From contig NC_065570.1 of the NCBI RefSeq assembly GCF_937616625.2, positions 15,386,001-15,450,000 on the forward strand: a DNA stretch of 64,000 nt. Direction: 5' to 3'. The stretch comes from Mercurialis annua. Taxonomy: Eukaryota > Streptophyta > Magnoliopsida > Malpighiales > Euphorbiaceae. The notes under the pieces were generated by a model. The model was given only the letters and a program-made list of their open reading frames with translations. It made no database searches and was not told the DNA's origin. The position numbers and the translations under genes are program-made. The stretch's first letter is position 1. Each line of letters opens with the position of its first letter. This document shows, piece by piece, positions 55,316-64,000 of the stretch.

Positions 55316-56054
55316 CAATACTGTCTTCCATAATCAAATATATATATTAGTATAAAAGGATTTGTTTTAAGGTTTTAATCTTAATAAATGTAAATAACAT
55401 TATGAACTCATCTCAGTATATCTGACCCCGTTGCTTTCCAAACTTTTCCAGGTTTATGATTTTGAGAGCGTTAGTCATCTCCGATCTTTTGGTTCCTCGG
55501 AGGTCTTTTTATATTATCAGACTAGTCAACTGTTTCACTTCTTAGACCGCAGTAGAGCTAGTTGTCTTTATTATTATACTTTGGTTTGTCGTTGTGGTAC
55601 GACTGTTATGATATTTATACGTTGACATGTTACATTGGATTATTGATTTATGAGGCATGTTTCTAGTTTCGGAATATTATCAATTGCTTGTAATAGAATT
55701 GTTATATAAGTTGTTAGACTTAGGTTGGAGTCTCGGTTGCCCCCGAGCATTGGTTTTCTTGCAGGTTTATTTTGATTATATGGTTTTCCGCGAGGCTTGC
55801 TACGGGTTTTGGTACGACCATACCCATACCCTAGTGCCGGTCGCGATCCATGGAATTGGGTCGTGACACAAAGTCTTGCACAGAATTTGAAGTTGGATTC
55901 GGCATCCACTTTGCCAGTAAACGAGTCAAGGACTCATAATGGTACTTCTGAGGACATTTTATTTGCTGTATCACTTTTTCATCATAATTATATAAATCTT
56001 TATAAGATGCATGTTTAGATTAAAATAACTGTTTTGCCAAAATTGACGTAAAAT

Positions 56055-56274
56055 TGATGGATTCAGATGTCGGATGTTAGTCTAAGGCTAGGGATGTTGA
56101 GTGTTAGATCATGTGTTTTCTATCTGATGGTAGGTTTGATGTGCCGTCCTTTGGCTTGTGGAGTTGTTGCCCTTTTATAGTGTTTGTAGCGCGCCTCGTT
56201 TCCATTATTTTCCTTGGTCGATGTGGGATTTGTGGTTTCCTTCCTTTTACCTTATTGTTTTCGCTTATTCCATC
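56055..56274 (-). mobile_element. 3' LTR of the compact element
   Basis: 220 bp, TGATGGA...TCCATCA. A TATA-like ACTATAAAA lies on the minus strand near 56174-56183. It differs from the right LTR at roughly a tenth of positions, so the insertion is not very recent. Confidence 0.85.
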
Positions 56275-56532
56275 ATTAACCCCCCCTGAGTTATTGCAAT
56301 GGCTGGATATTTATGCCGAGATTCGTTCATCGCAATTTATGTTATCTTCTGTTCCCTCGCTCTTCTTTTGTTGGTGTCTTTTTGTCCGTTGCTCTCCGCA
56401 GGTTTGTTACAAATGACACTAGCTTTTGCTCTTCTCCCGGTCGTCTGGTGCGGCTGGTTCTGTTTCTCTTTTTTTAACCCTACCAGGAAAGGTCTTTGGG
56501 AGGTTTCATGCTTTCGTAAGAATAGAGCGGTC

Positions 56533-56926
56533 CTCCCAGTGCTTTTCGTAGCTTGCTTATGTTGAGTTGAATAAAACTAACCAACCCAAGCGAGTTACAA
56601 GAAGGCTCAGTAAGATGACCGGTGCAACTTTTATTTTGTCTTCTATGTTTTTTCTGGGTTCTATTTTTGCTTTTTGTATGATGTTTTGGTTGCTTGGTCT
56701 TGTTTAACCCAACCAAAACAGGCTACAAAGAAGCTCAAGGAGACTCCATGCTTTGTGTAGACTGGGACATCCTCCTTTTATTTCTTCTCTTCTTCACTTC
56801 TGGGTTCTTCTTTGTTTGTTTTTTGTCTGCTTCATTATGGGGTTCTCCCTGTGGTTTTCGTAGCTTATTTGGGTTGATTGGTTCTGTTCAACCCAAGCCA
56901 AACAAGCTACAAAAAGGCTCAGGGAG
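56533..56926. repeat. Two long imperfect hairpins near the 3' LTR of the compact element
   Basis: 56533-56614 and 56845-56926 each fold as a stem-loop of about 35 bp per arm, with CTCCC-GTG-TTTTCGTAGCTT on the left and CAACCCAAGC...GCTACAA-AAGGCTCAG on the right. Between them, at about 56705-56750, is another right-arm-like segment. They share sequence, so they are duplicates of one hairpin module. Confidence 0.7.
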
Positions 56927-57323
56927 GCTCCATGGTTGTGTCTGTTTTGCTTAAAGTTTCTTCTTTCTTTTTCTTGTTTTTATAGTGTCGTGTGGTGGTG
57001 TATTTATAGTTGTCACTTCATTTTGGAGTTTTCCTCGTTTCTCGCATGTCATGCCCCTCTCTCCTAATTGCTTTTGACGGTTGAATTTCCTGTGCCTCTT
57101 CGATTCTAGTGCTGTAGTGGCTATAATTACTTTATTACCATTTATTGCTTCTGCGTTTTCCTTTTTTCCCTTTTGTTCTATCTTTTACCTTCTTGGTAAA
57201 GTTTATAAATAGTTCCTCTTCTTCATATTTCTTTTCTTTAGTTCTTTCCTGATTTTATTTTCATCTCTCTGTTGCTGTCATTTTCTTTTCTTCATTTTAA
57301 TTGCTAAAAACATCTTCGATGCT

Positions 57324-58603
57324 ATGGACGTTGGTCTTCTGAGTGACGATGAGGGCGCTGCTGATGTCAGCCTTCCTTTACTTGACCGCCCGGTGACCCC
57401 TTTTATCTCCCTTCTGTCAAACAATGATGATGGGCCATTCATTGGCGATCCTGTTCTTTCAGTGGCAGCTGCCTCTCTGGCTTCCCTACCGGCGGTTTTG
57501 CCTGTTGTTACCTTGCCTAGCGGTCTTACCTCTGTTGCTATCGATTCTGTATCGGTTGTGGTAGTGTCTTCTCCGGTTGCTGCCTCTTTAATATCTCTCC
57601 CTTCTGCTTCTTCCGAAGGTAGTAGGAAGCGTCCTACCACTGGTTCTCCGGACTCCTCTTTGGAGAATGTGTCTCGCCCTCGTCGGGACATACTTTGCTC
57701 TACCTTTGTGTTGAAGGGTAGTGCTGTCGACTGGGATTTTTCAATTCTTCCGAAGGGCGCTCCCGTTGATTCCAACTACATCCCGAATGCCATGTCGGGT
57801 TACCTCCGGAGCCAATGTCCATTATCGATTGCTGAGCAGGTCCCTGGCATGGGGGGTGCGCCGTCCATTTATGCCACCTGCTTCTTCTTTCTTGATAATG
57901 TTCGTCATCTAGAAGACGATTGGACCCATCTTTCGAACTTTAAGAATTCTCGGAGGGATATTAACGCTCAATTTGAGAAGATGTCTATGGCCTTGGCTCG
58001 GTTTCGGGAGGCGCGGAAGCGGCAATCAGATAAGATCCTTTCTTTGAAGGTATCTAACGAGTCTTTGAGGAACGATCTTCGTGAGAAGGCCGTTCTTACA
58101 ACCCCTCTAGAGAATTAGGTTGACCGGAGGGGTATGAAGGTAGAGTCTCTGCAGCATTCTCTTAGTCAGCGGAAGGATTGTATTGCAGACGTGAGGTTGC
58201 TTTGAACAATGTTTGATTGGATCGCGCGGAAGTGGAGGCGGAACATTCTCGCCTAGAGTTGCAAAGCCAAGACTTGGAATATCAACTGCGGAAGGCTACT
58301 ATTGTAGTTCCCTTGATGTTTCAGCAGTATCACCGGTCTATCATGTCGGTTATTTTGAGAGAATATATGATGGTGGATCTCTCCTTTCTTTATGTTAATA
58401 TGGTCCGGTTTCATGACCAGTGTCTCTCTGCCTTTGCTGCGCAGATATCCGCGTTTGAAGCGTTGGTGGGTGCCTCTCTTCCGCCCGAAATTATGCCTCC
58501 ATCTTTCTCCTTGGTTATTGCCTTGCCTTCTTCTGTGCCTACTTCTGGTGTTTCTTCGTCAGTGTTAATTGAAGGCGTGTCTCCTTCTACTAGCGGTAGC
58601 TGA
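57324..58603 (+). pseudogene. Antisense coiled-coil ORF of the compact element
   Basis: Open from ATG 57324 to a stop at 58116-58118 (264 codons), then a frameshifted continuation 58119-58603. It is on the strand opposite to gag. The N-terminal part is Ser/Pro/Val-rich; the middle (GSAVDWDFSILPKGAPV, YLRSQCPLSIAEQV) and the heptad-like C-terminus (ARKRQSDKILSLKVSNESLR, then AEVEAEHSRLELQSQDLEYQ) resemble the antisense 'putative gypsy type transposon' ORFs of plant gypsy elements. Function is unknown. It lies between gag-PR and the 3' LTR, as the antisense gene does in Tat A and B. Confidence 0.65.
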
Positions 58604-59229
58604 AGTCTGCTTCTCTTCTCCCCCCTTTCTGTTTTTTTTTGTAATGTTGGAGAATGTGGCCTCCTGCCGCACGCATGTTCGAATAATACACCTTTTAGCA
58701 TTTGTCCATTGCTTTTATTTATTTTCTTGTATTGCCTTTTCTGTTTATGTTGCTTGAAAGATTTTCGTTGCATTTTTTTGGTTGGTTTTGTTCCTTTCTT
58801 GCTTGCTTGTTGTCCTAATGATCTTGCGATTCATGTTGTTGTTTTTTTTTTGGGAGATATGTTTATCCGTTTTATTTGGCCGTTGCCTTAATGAGATATG
58901 TATCTCTTTGTTTTTGGCTGTTGCCTTAAGAGGTCTGTTCCTATTTGGTTTGGCCATTGCATTAGGAGATATGTATCTCTTTTATCGCTTTTTTATGTGT
59001 ATTTGTTTACATCTTTTGGATTTTTGTTGTTGCTTTTAATTTTCATTTTGCTACTTTGTATAAAAGAGAACTTTGATTGCATTGAAATTGACATGGAGTT
59101 GTTAGTTGATATAAAAATGAAGGCTACTATCCTTGTCTCTTTGGCAATCGTTGTCTGGCTTTCTTCTTGTGGTTACTTTATCCTTATGCCTCCTTCATGG
59201 CGATAGTGTGGCATTTGGGCGCTACCTCC
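58604..59229. repeat. Spacer with GAGATATGTATCTC palindromes
   Basis: This T-rich spacer between the antisense ORF and the protease remnant contains two copies of the perfect-armed palindrome GAGATATGTATCTC (58893-58906 and 58966-58979) in a roughly 73-bp repeat with GGCCGTTGCCTTA, and a partial copy at about 58854. Overlapping frames on both strands here are low complexity. RT, RNase H and integrase are absent from this place. Confidence 0.6.
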
Positions 59230-59740
59230 TGATCTCCCTTCACGTTGATTACTCCTCCTAGGGTTGTATCTTCATTACCAGGTAGTTGATGCTAGTGATT
59301 GCCCCGGAGTCGTATAGGAACGGCCTCCCTAGTATTCCGTTATAGCCTAGTGGCATGTCCACGATCGAAAACAATGTTTTGATTTCATTTCCTTCTTTTT
59401 CTCCCCTTCCAAACTCTATCATCATCTCTGCCAAACCTCTGGGTTGGATGGATGTTCCTCCGAGTCCCATGATCGGCACCAGATAGTGTTTGAGCTTTCC
59501 AAGTTCTCCTTCAATCCTTTTGTATGTTTCCTATGTCATTAGATCTACTGCACTTCCTTCATCTACTAGCAGCTTCATTATCGGGAAGTTGTTGATGATC
59601 GTTTCTACCACCAATGCATCGTTGTGCGGCCCTTTCACGTGCATTCCGTAGTCTGCCGAGAAGATGATTACATTTGTTATTTCCCCTTTTCCTCCAGCCT
59701 GCTCAGATACCTGCATTATTTTGTCTCTCAATCTTTTCCT
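59230..59740 (-). pseudogene. Gag-linked aspartic protease of the compact element
   Basis: 59731-59534 encodes NVIIFSADYGMHVKGPHNDALVV and LLVDEGSAVDLMT, where Glu replaces the Thr or Ser of the usual D(T/S)G active site. After a stop, 59479-59261 encodes MPIMGLGGTSIQPRGLAEM and PLGYNGILGRPFLYDSGAITS, the typical second half. The active site substitution and stop suggest it is inactive. Confidence 0.75.
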
Positions 59741-60900
59741 TCCTTATCTCGCGCTTTTTCCGCTCACAATGATGTTGACAACTCCAACGATGTCCTTCAT
59801 TCTTCTCCTTTCTTCTTCCTTATTCTCTTCTTTGTCTCAGGTTGTAGCATTCTTCCGTATCATGCCCATAGTCCTTGTGAAACTTGCAGTATCAGTTCTC
59901 GTCTCTCGTCCCGGTTCTGTGGATCATCTTTTTGGGCCATGTTACTGGTGTCCAGTTTTCTTTGACCTACATTAAGACATTTTCTCTTGTGGTGTTTTCC
60001 CCCTCTCCTTGTTTGCACCTGTATAGTTCTTCCGAGCTTCTTTTCGGTTGGATATTCGTGAAAAATCTTATCACGAATTCTTTGTTTAGTTGCCTCCAGG
60101 TAGCTATCGATCCAGCTTTTCAACCGTTGTACCATATCTTTGCTGTGTCGCTGAGTGTGGTCGGGAATGTCTTGCAAAGTATTGCATCTGAGACGTCCAG
60201 TGGCACCATCTTGTTGTAGAACTTGGCGACATGGCTTTCCGGACAACCGGTTCCCTCGAAGTTGTCAAGTTGGGTATCTTGAGTCTCTCCGGCCATTTCT
60301 CGGATAATACGCTTGCTGATAGGGGTGATTTTCCATCTGTCATGTTGTTGGTTTGGACGTGCTCCCTTGATTTTTCTTCGGCTACCTTATGCATTGCCTC
60401 TGGTATGAGCCTTTGTACTTCTTTCAAGTCCACACTATCCGTTCCTATTTCCGATCGCCTGGGAGCGGGTAAGTCCGCCTCTTCCTTCTTTCCATCCTCA
60501 ATCGTGACGACTACCAGATGCCTCCCTTCTGGGTCGTCGACTGCGTTAGGTGTCTTCTCAAGTCCGTTTTTCCGCTTGTCGGCATACTACGGTTCTTGTT
60601 GTTGGGTGTCTGTAACCTGATCGACTCGGTTGCTTCATCCACCACAGTTTCCACTTCTTCTCTGAAACGCCTCATTACCTCATCCATCGTTAGTCCCAGG
60701 ATTTCTTGGAAATCCTGATTTGGCCCATCTTCCAGTGTGGTTGTCGGACTTCCGAAGTCATGAAAGAAGATTCCTGACCTCCCTTTCGCTCCTCGAGCGA
60801 TGGGGGTTCGGGGACTGTCTTCAGAGACCTTCGATACGCCAAGTAAGGGACCTTTTTCCTTGGCCGCTTATCCCGTAGTGTTCTGGCTTACATCCGCCAT
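59741..60900 (-). pseudogene. gag: Gag of the compact element
   Basis: It starts at ATG 60900 (MADVSQNTTG, then a stop). Homology continues through 60433-60107 (MDLKEVQRLIPEAMHK, WPERLKIPNLT) and, after a frameshift, 60246-59863 (WIDSYLEATKQRIRDK). A partial zinc-knuckle-like sequence YCKFHKDYGHDTEECYNL, readable in another frame at about 59870-59900, is the gag C-terminus usual in these plant elements. Multiple frameshifts are present. Confidence 0.7.
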
Positions 60901-60954
60901 AGTCAGATCCAATCAGTAAAATTTGTTCTAGGAGTTCCCACAGACGGCGCCAAA

Positions 60955-61174
60955 TGATGGATCTGAATGTCGGATGTTAGTCTAAGGCTCGGGACGTTGA
61001 ATATCAGATCTGGTGTTTGCTATCTGATGGTAGGTTTGATGTGCCGTCCTTTGTCTTGTGGAGTTGGGCCGTTTTATAGTGTTTGCAGCGCGCCTTGTCT
61101 CTCTTATTTTCCTTGGTCGATGTGGGATTTGTGGTTTCCTTCCTTTTACCTTATTTTATTTGCTTATTCCATCA
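60955..61174 (-). mobile_element. 5' LTR and PBS of the compact element
   Basis: 220 bp with TGATGGA...TCCATCA ends; a TATA-like ACTATAAAAC is on the minus strand at about 61069-61078. The PBS on the minus strand at 60952-60935 reads TGGCGCCGTCTGTGGGAA, the common plant gypsy form. Confidence 0.85.
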
Positions 61175-62726
61175 ATTGCCATAACAGCTGTTTTAATGTG
61201 TTAGCCATGAAATTGGATGGAAAAACATGTTTTAGGTCTGCCCTAATATTTTAATTCAATAAATTCAAAACTGTTAAATTCTAGTACTTAGGAAGTATGT
61301 TCGAATTAAAACTACTTCTTTGTATGTTATTGGCATGCTTATCGTCGTTTCATTAAAATTGTATTAGAAAGCATGATTTAGGGTGTTTATTGCTAGTTTA
61401 ATCATCTTAGATCAATTCCAGAATGTTAATATATCTATCTCTATGCGTTTAATGTCTTTTGAGTGTTTTTGGCATGGAAACCGAATCGAAATGAATGAAA
61501 AATGACCAAACTACTGCCCCTACATGAAAAGGCGTCGCAACCGGCGTGAACTAGCACCTCCGCCAGCTTGAACTGGCAGCACCAGCACTACAACCGGCGC
61601 CTAATTCTTCCTTACCTGCTTCCAGAATCGCGTTTCCAAATCCTCTAGACTTCGATTCAAATTTGTTTTTAAGTTTCCAAGCTATTGAGCTTGGAATCAT
61701 GCCCTGTTTTTATCCCAGATTTAGGGGTTTTCAAGTACTTTAAGTTTCTGCTTTGTAATGGGCCATACGTAGTGTAATTCGGGCCTCGAAGCCCAAACTT
61801 GTAACCGATAGTATAAACTGGGCCCATGAGCCCGCAACCAGCAAACCCAAAAACTTCCGGACCTGATTCTGTGTCAACCCAAACTCAGAAGCAACCCTGA
61901 TTCGAACCAGTGGAACTGTATCAACGTAACAGATAACTTCAGTGTTCTGCCCGAGAACCAATTCTGACCATATTGATGGTCAAAACGTGGGAGCGCTTGA
62001 CACTCAAGTCAACGAGGTTTAAAAGTATCCTTCACCTTGTATGTCTATCCAACTGTAGTTGGACATGTCGATAATGTTTATTTCTTTTCAAAAGCACACG
62101 AATCCAAATATTAATAGGCTAAAGGACTAATCACATATTTTGACAATCAAATCAATTCCAGCCAATCACCTAGACATCTTAGGATTGCATGAAAAATGTA
62201 ATGAGAGGTTGTACAGGCTTTTCAAGAATAACCTATTAAAATCAATCAAACATATACATCCAAAATTAGGCTTTGTGCATGTAATATATCTAGACCGACT
62301 AGATTTGTTACTTGTTAGAAACTGCCAAGTTTAGATGAACGTTAGGAGTAATTGCTACTTGATAGTCCAGATCGAGTCATATGCGTGTCTAACGTGTATA
62401 CCGCTTTCTTCCTAAGTGTTTATATTTCTAGCATTATATCCTGTGAATTGCAATGTATGTTGAGATGATATAGAAACATCTAGTAAGTAAAGAAAATAGA
62501 GGTTAATAAGCCAACTGCATGAGTCTCGGGGAGGTCCACAAACCCGGTCTTTGGTCGGCGTATGGTAATCTTAGCCATAAGCGAGTAAGATTATCGATTC
62601 GATGTAAAAGGCATTTCCTAGCTGAGATAGGTGGTAACTCCTCACTTATTTCAAAACCTGTCCAAAATAGAGTCGTGCCATAAGTTTAGGCGAACATGAG
62701 CCCCGAAACTCCCGCTTCCGCTCACA

Positions 62727-63020
62727 CTAACATATCTTGAAATTCAGACTAAGTTGAAAAAAAAAAATCTCATCGTATGTACTAATGTGTATGAGATATG
62801 AATTATAGGAACCTAATTGAACCTTTGTGAAGTTATTGGTTACTGGATTAATTGAGAGATTAGTGGAATCTCTGCCGTTTATGTAGTAATTTGAGCTAGT
62901 CGAAAATCCTAAAAGGACTATCACTAATGAAAGATAATATATGAATTAAGAAAAAGAGTTGTCTACATGCATAAACTATTCTCTTAATGACACTAAAAAG
63001 CATTATTTATCTTCAAAAAT
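62727..63020. other. Flank right of Tat B LTR
   Basis: AT-rich sequence following the LTR end ...CTCACA at 62726. No coding homology. The base run CTAAC after the LTR could be half of a target duplication whose partner is not in the window. Confidence 0.4.
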
Positions 63021-63168
63021 CACTACTAGAAAACAAAGAATTACCGACGGAAATTTTTTGATATAACGACAGATTTTAGCCTTTTATCAACGGAAAATTA
63101 ATTTACCGACGGATTTCAGCCATTAGCGACGGAAAATTCCGTTGCTAAAGTGCAGTTTTCTAGTAGTG
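63021..63168. mobile_element. CACTA-type MITE, 148 bp
   Basis: Ends are CACTACTAGAAAA and TTTTCTAGTAGTG, exact inverted repeats with the CACTA terminus. They are flanked by a 3-bp target duplication AAT (63018-63020 and 63169-63171). The interior carries direct and inverted CCGACGGA/GCGACGGA motifs typical of CACTA subterminal repeats. There is no ORF; it needs a transposase in trans. Confidence 0.9.
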
Positions 63169-63171
63169 AAT

Positions 63172-64000
63172 GTTAAGTGTGTTACACTTAACCCATATGT
63201 ATCATCATATGTTTTAAGTGTATCACACCTACCACACGTGTGTTTTAGGGAGAGGAAGCGGATGATATCTACTAACTATACTACCAATTAGTATATAACA
63301 GAGGGTTAAGACATAAGTGTAAAGTTTACAATACGTTGTTTAAGATACATTCACATTATATATGTCTTTGGAAACTTCCAAAGTATATATGTGATCGATG
63401 AACTTTTTTTAAACACCTTCAAACAAACTTTATACTTTCTACACATCTCAAATTAGAACTCTCATGATTTTTTCATTTGTATATGGAAATGTATACAAAG
63501 GTGTGTAGTATGTTGTGTTGTAAATGGCAATTCCAAATCCTTTAGATAGGCAAGAGTGAGTGGAAAAATCCGACACTCTTAAGACACCTCTCATACTAAG
63601 TGTCACACAACTAGTATAAGTAATTCCACCATTAAACACATATCATACATATGTGTCATTATATAAAGTGTTTGTGTACTTAAACTAACATTATGTCTAA
63701 GTACAAATTCACCATGCAATTATAGGAAATCATACATGAATTAACCCACTAAGTATACTTAGTGCTAAATGATGAAGTAATTCCACTAATTACTCATCTT
63801 AGCCACTAATTATATAAATTTATTTCCTAATAATTTATAACTGTTATAAATTAGTTTTTAATTTGTACTCAATTTTTAACTTAAATCAAAATTAGAGATA
63901 TGCTAGTATATATATAAAATTTGATCTCTCGTAAAAAAATTGGTTGCACACCTTATTGTGTGTGACTAATTAGGTTCACATCTTGATGTAAATGAGAGAC
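63172..64000. other. AT-rich end of window
   Basis: A small perfect-stem hairpin TTAAGTGTGTTACACTTAA is at about 63173-63192, and further GTGTGTTTTAAGTGT-like words follow. I see no gene, TIR pair or LTR border. Confidence 0.5.

Larger units (their letters stand above)
53047..55868 (+). mobile_element. Tekay/Del-like solo LTR, copy 3 (2822 bp)
   Basis: It starts TGTAACATCCCGTA and ends TTGGGTCGTGACA, with a perfect 5-bp target duplication CAAAG (53042-53046 and 55869-55873). It has no internal region, so it arose by LTR-LTR recombination after insertion into the Tat B LTR. A TATA box (CTATAAATAG) is at 53358-53367. Upstream of it are four copies of CACGGGCGCGAT. At 55203-55315 are four copies of CTACTTTGGGAT. 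Confidence 0.9.
56055..61174 (-). mobile_element. Compact non-autonomous gypsy element (5.1 kb, minus strand)
   Basis: Two 220-bp LTRs (56055-56274 and 60955-61174) share nearly all bases and have TGATGGA...TCCATCA ends. The minus-strand PBS TGGCGCCGTCTGTGGGAA (60952-60935) follows the right LTR. The minus-strand PPT (AGGGGGGGTTAA) precedes the left LTR. Flanks share AATT around both ends, a possible short target duplication. Gag and protease are on the minus strand, while RT, RNase H and integrase are missing. In their place lies an antisense coiled-coil ORF. It is inserted in the Tat B LTR. Confidence 0.88.
52373..62726 (+). mobile_element. Tat B 3' LTR, split by two nested elements
   Basis: LTR pieces are 52373-53046, 55869-56054 and 61175-62726, together about 2.4 kb, the same as LTR 7355-10417 without its hAT insertion. 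It begins TGTAGACACC and ends CTTCCGCTCACA. A TATA box (TTATAAATA) is at 52878-52886. GC-rich words (AAGGCGTCGCAACCGGCGTG, AACTGGCAGCACC, ACCGGCGCC) lie at about 61530-61610. Insertions are solo LTR 3 (53047-55868) and the compact gypsy element (56055-61174). The frames at 61740-62334 are not genes. Confidence 0.82.

Noticed and set aside
56111..57200. Plus-strand hydrophobic frames near 56111-56950 as membrane proteins
   Set aside because: They translate T-rich LTR and hairpin sequence of the compact element; no continuous frame and no conserved motif.
63173..63192. Rho-independent terminator
   Set aside because: A hairpin is present but the sequence is from a plant nucleus, no gene precedes it and no T-tract follows.

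Overview
This window is a eudicot-like plant nuclear sequence: AT-rich with long intergenic tracts, and made almost entirely of nested, decayed Ty3/gypsy LTR retrotransposons plus a few small DNA transposons. I see no convincing host protein-coding gene, rRNA, functional tRNA gene or CRISPR array. All long ORFs belong to retroelements and nearly all carry stops or frameshifts. The lineages (Athila with an env-like ORF, Tat with a second RNase H and antisense ORFs, Tekay/Del-like solo LTRs) are plant-specific. The species cannot be named from this sequence.

Layout. 1-7354: AT-rich spacer with a truncated minus-strand gypsy element (LTR 1564-2149, antisense ORF remnant about 2700-3260), a hairpin MITE (3368-3520), two LTR fragments starting TGTAGACRCC (4053, 4518) and an 863-bp TIR element (5519-6381). 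7355-12478: a Tat-lineage LTR (7355-10417, interrupted by a 699-bp hAT-like element), a 415-bp leader with the primer-binding site, then a second LTR of the same family in opposite orientation (10833-12478). 12479-23604: Athila element 1 (+): 5' LTR, PBS, gag, PR, RT/RNase H, integrase, env-like ORF, PPT and the first 101 bp of the 3' LTR. 24228-32848: Tat element A (+) without gag/PR: RT, two RNase H domains, integrase, a long 3' region with three tandem arrays and an antisense spliced plant-mobile-domain gene, then the start of the 3' LTR. About 32849-50178: Athila element 2 (-), interrupted by two Tekay-like solo LTRs (38612-41381 and 45034-47658). 50179-62726: 3' end of Tat element B (+) and its 3' LTR, interrupted by a third solo LTR (53047-55868) and by a compact minus-strand non-autonomous gypsy element (56055-61174). 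62727-64000: AT-rich flank with a 148-bp CACTA MITE.

How the parts work together. Each element is a transcription unit (LTR promoter, PBS, gag-pol, extra ORF, PPT, LTR). Two Tat elements carry, antisense to gag-pol and upstream of the 3' LTR, a gene with a plant mobile domain. Its first exon is exactly 144 bp in both copies and the first intron has matching GT-AG borders and phase. The compact element and the truncated element at 1564 carry a different antisense ORF in the same position.

The most unusual signal is that the LTRs and internal spacers of several elements carry short iterated GC-rich words, mostly palindromic, and private to each element. Athila 1 uses GTTGCACGAATCGTGCAAC-type words, Athila 2 uses GTGTGCGNTCGCACAC-type words, the Tat elements use GGCGCC-centred words, and the Tekay-like LTRs use CACGGGCGCGAT or ACCGGACCTG. 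In the two Athila elements they occupy the same three places: upstream of the TATA box in the LTR, between protease and reverse transcriptase, and between pol and the env-like ORF. This looks like a fast-changing cis-acting module, but its function is inference only.
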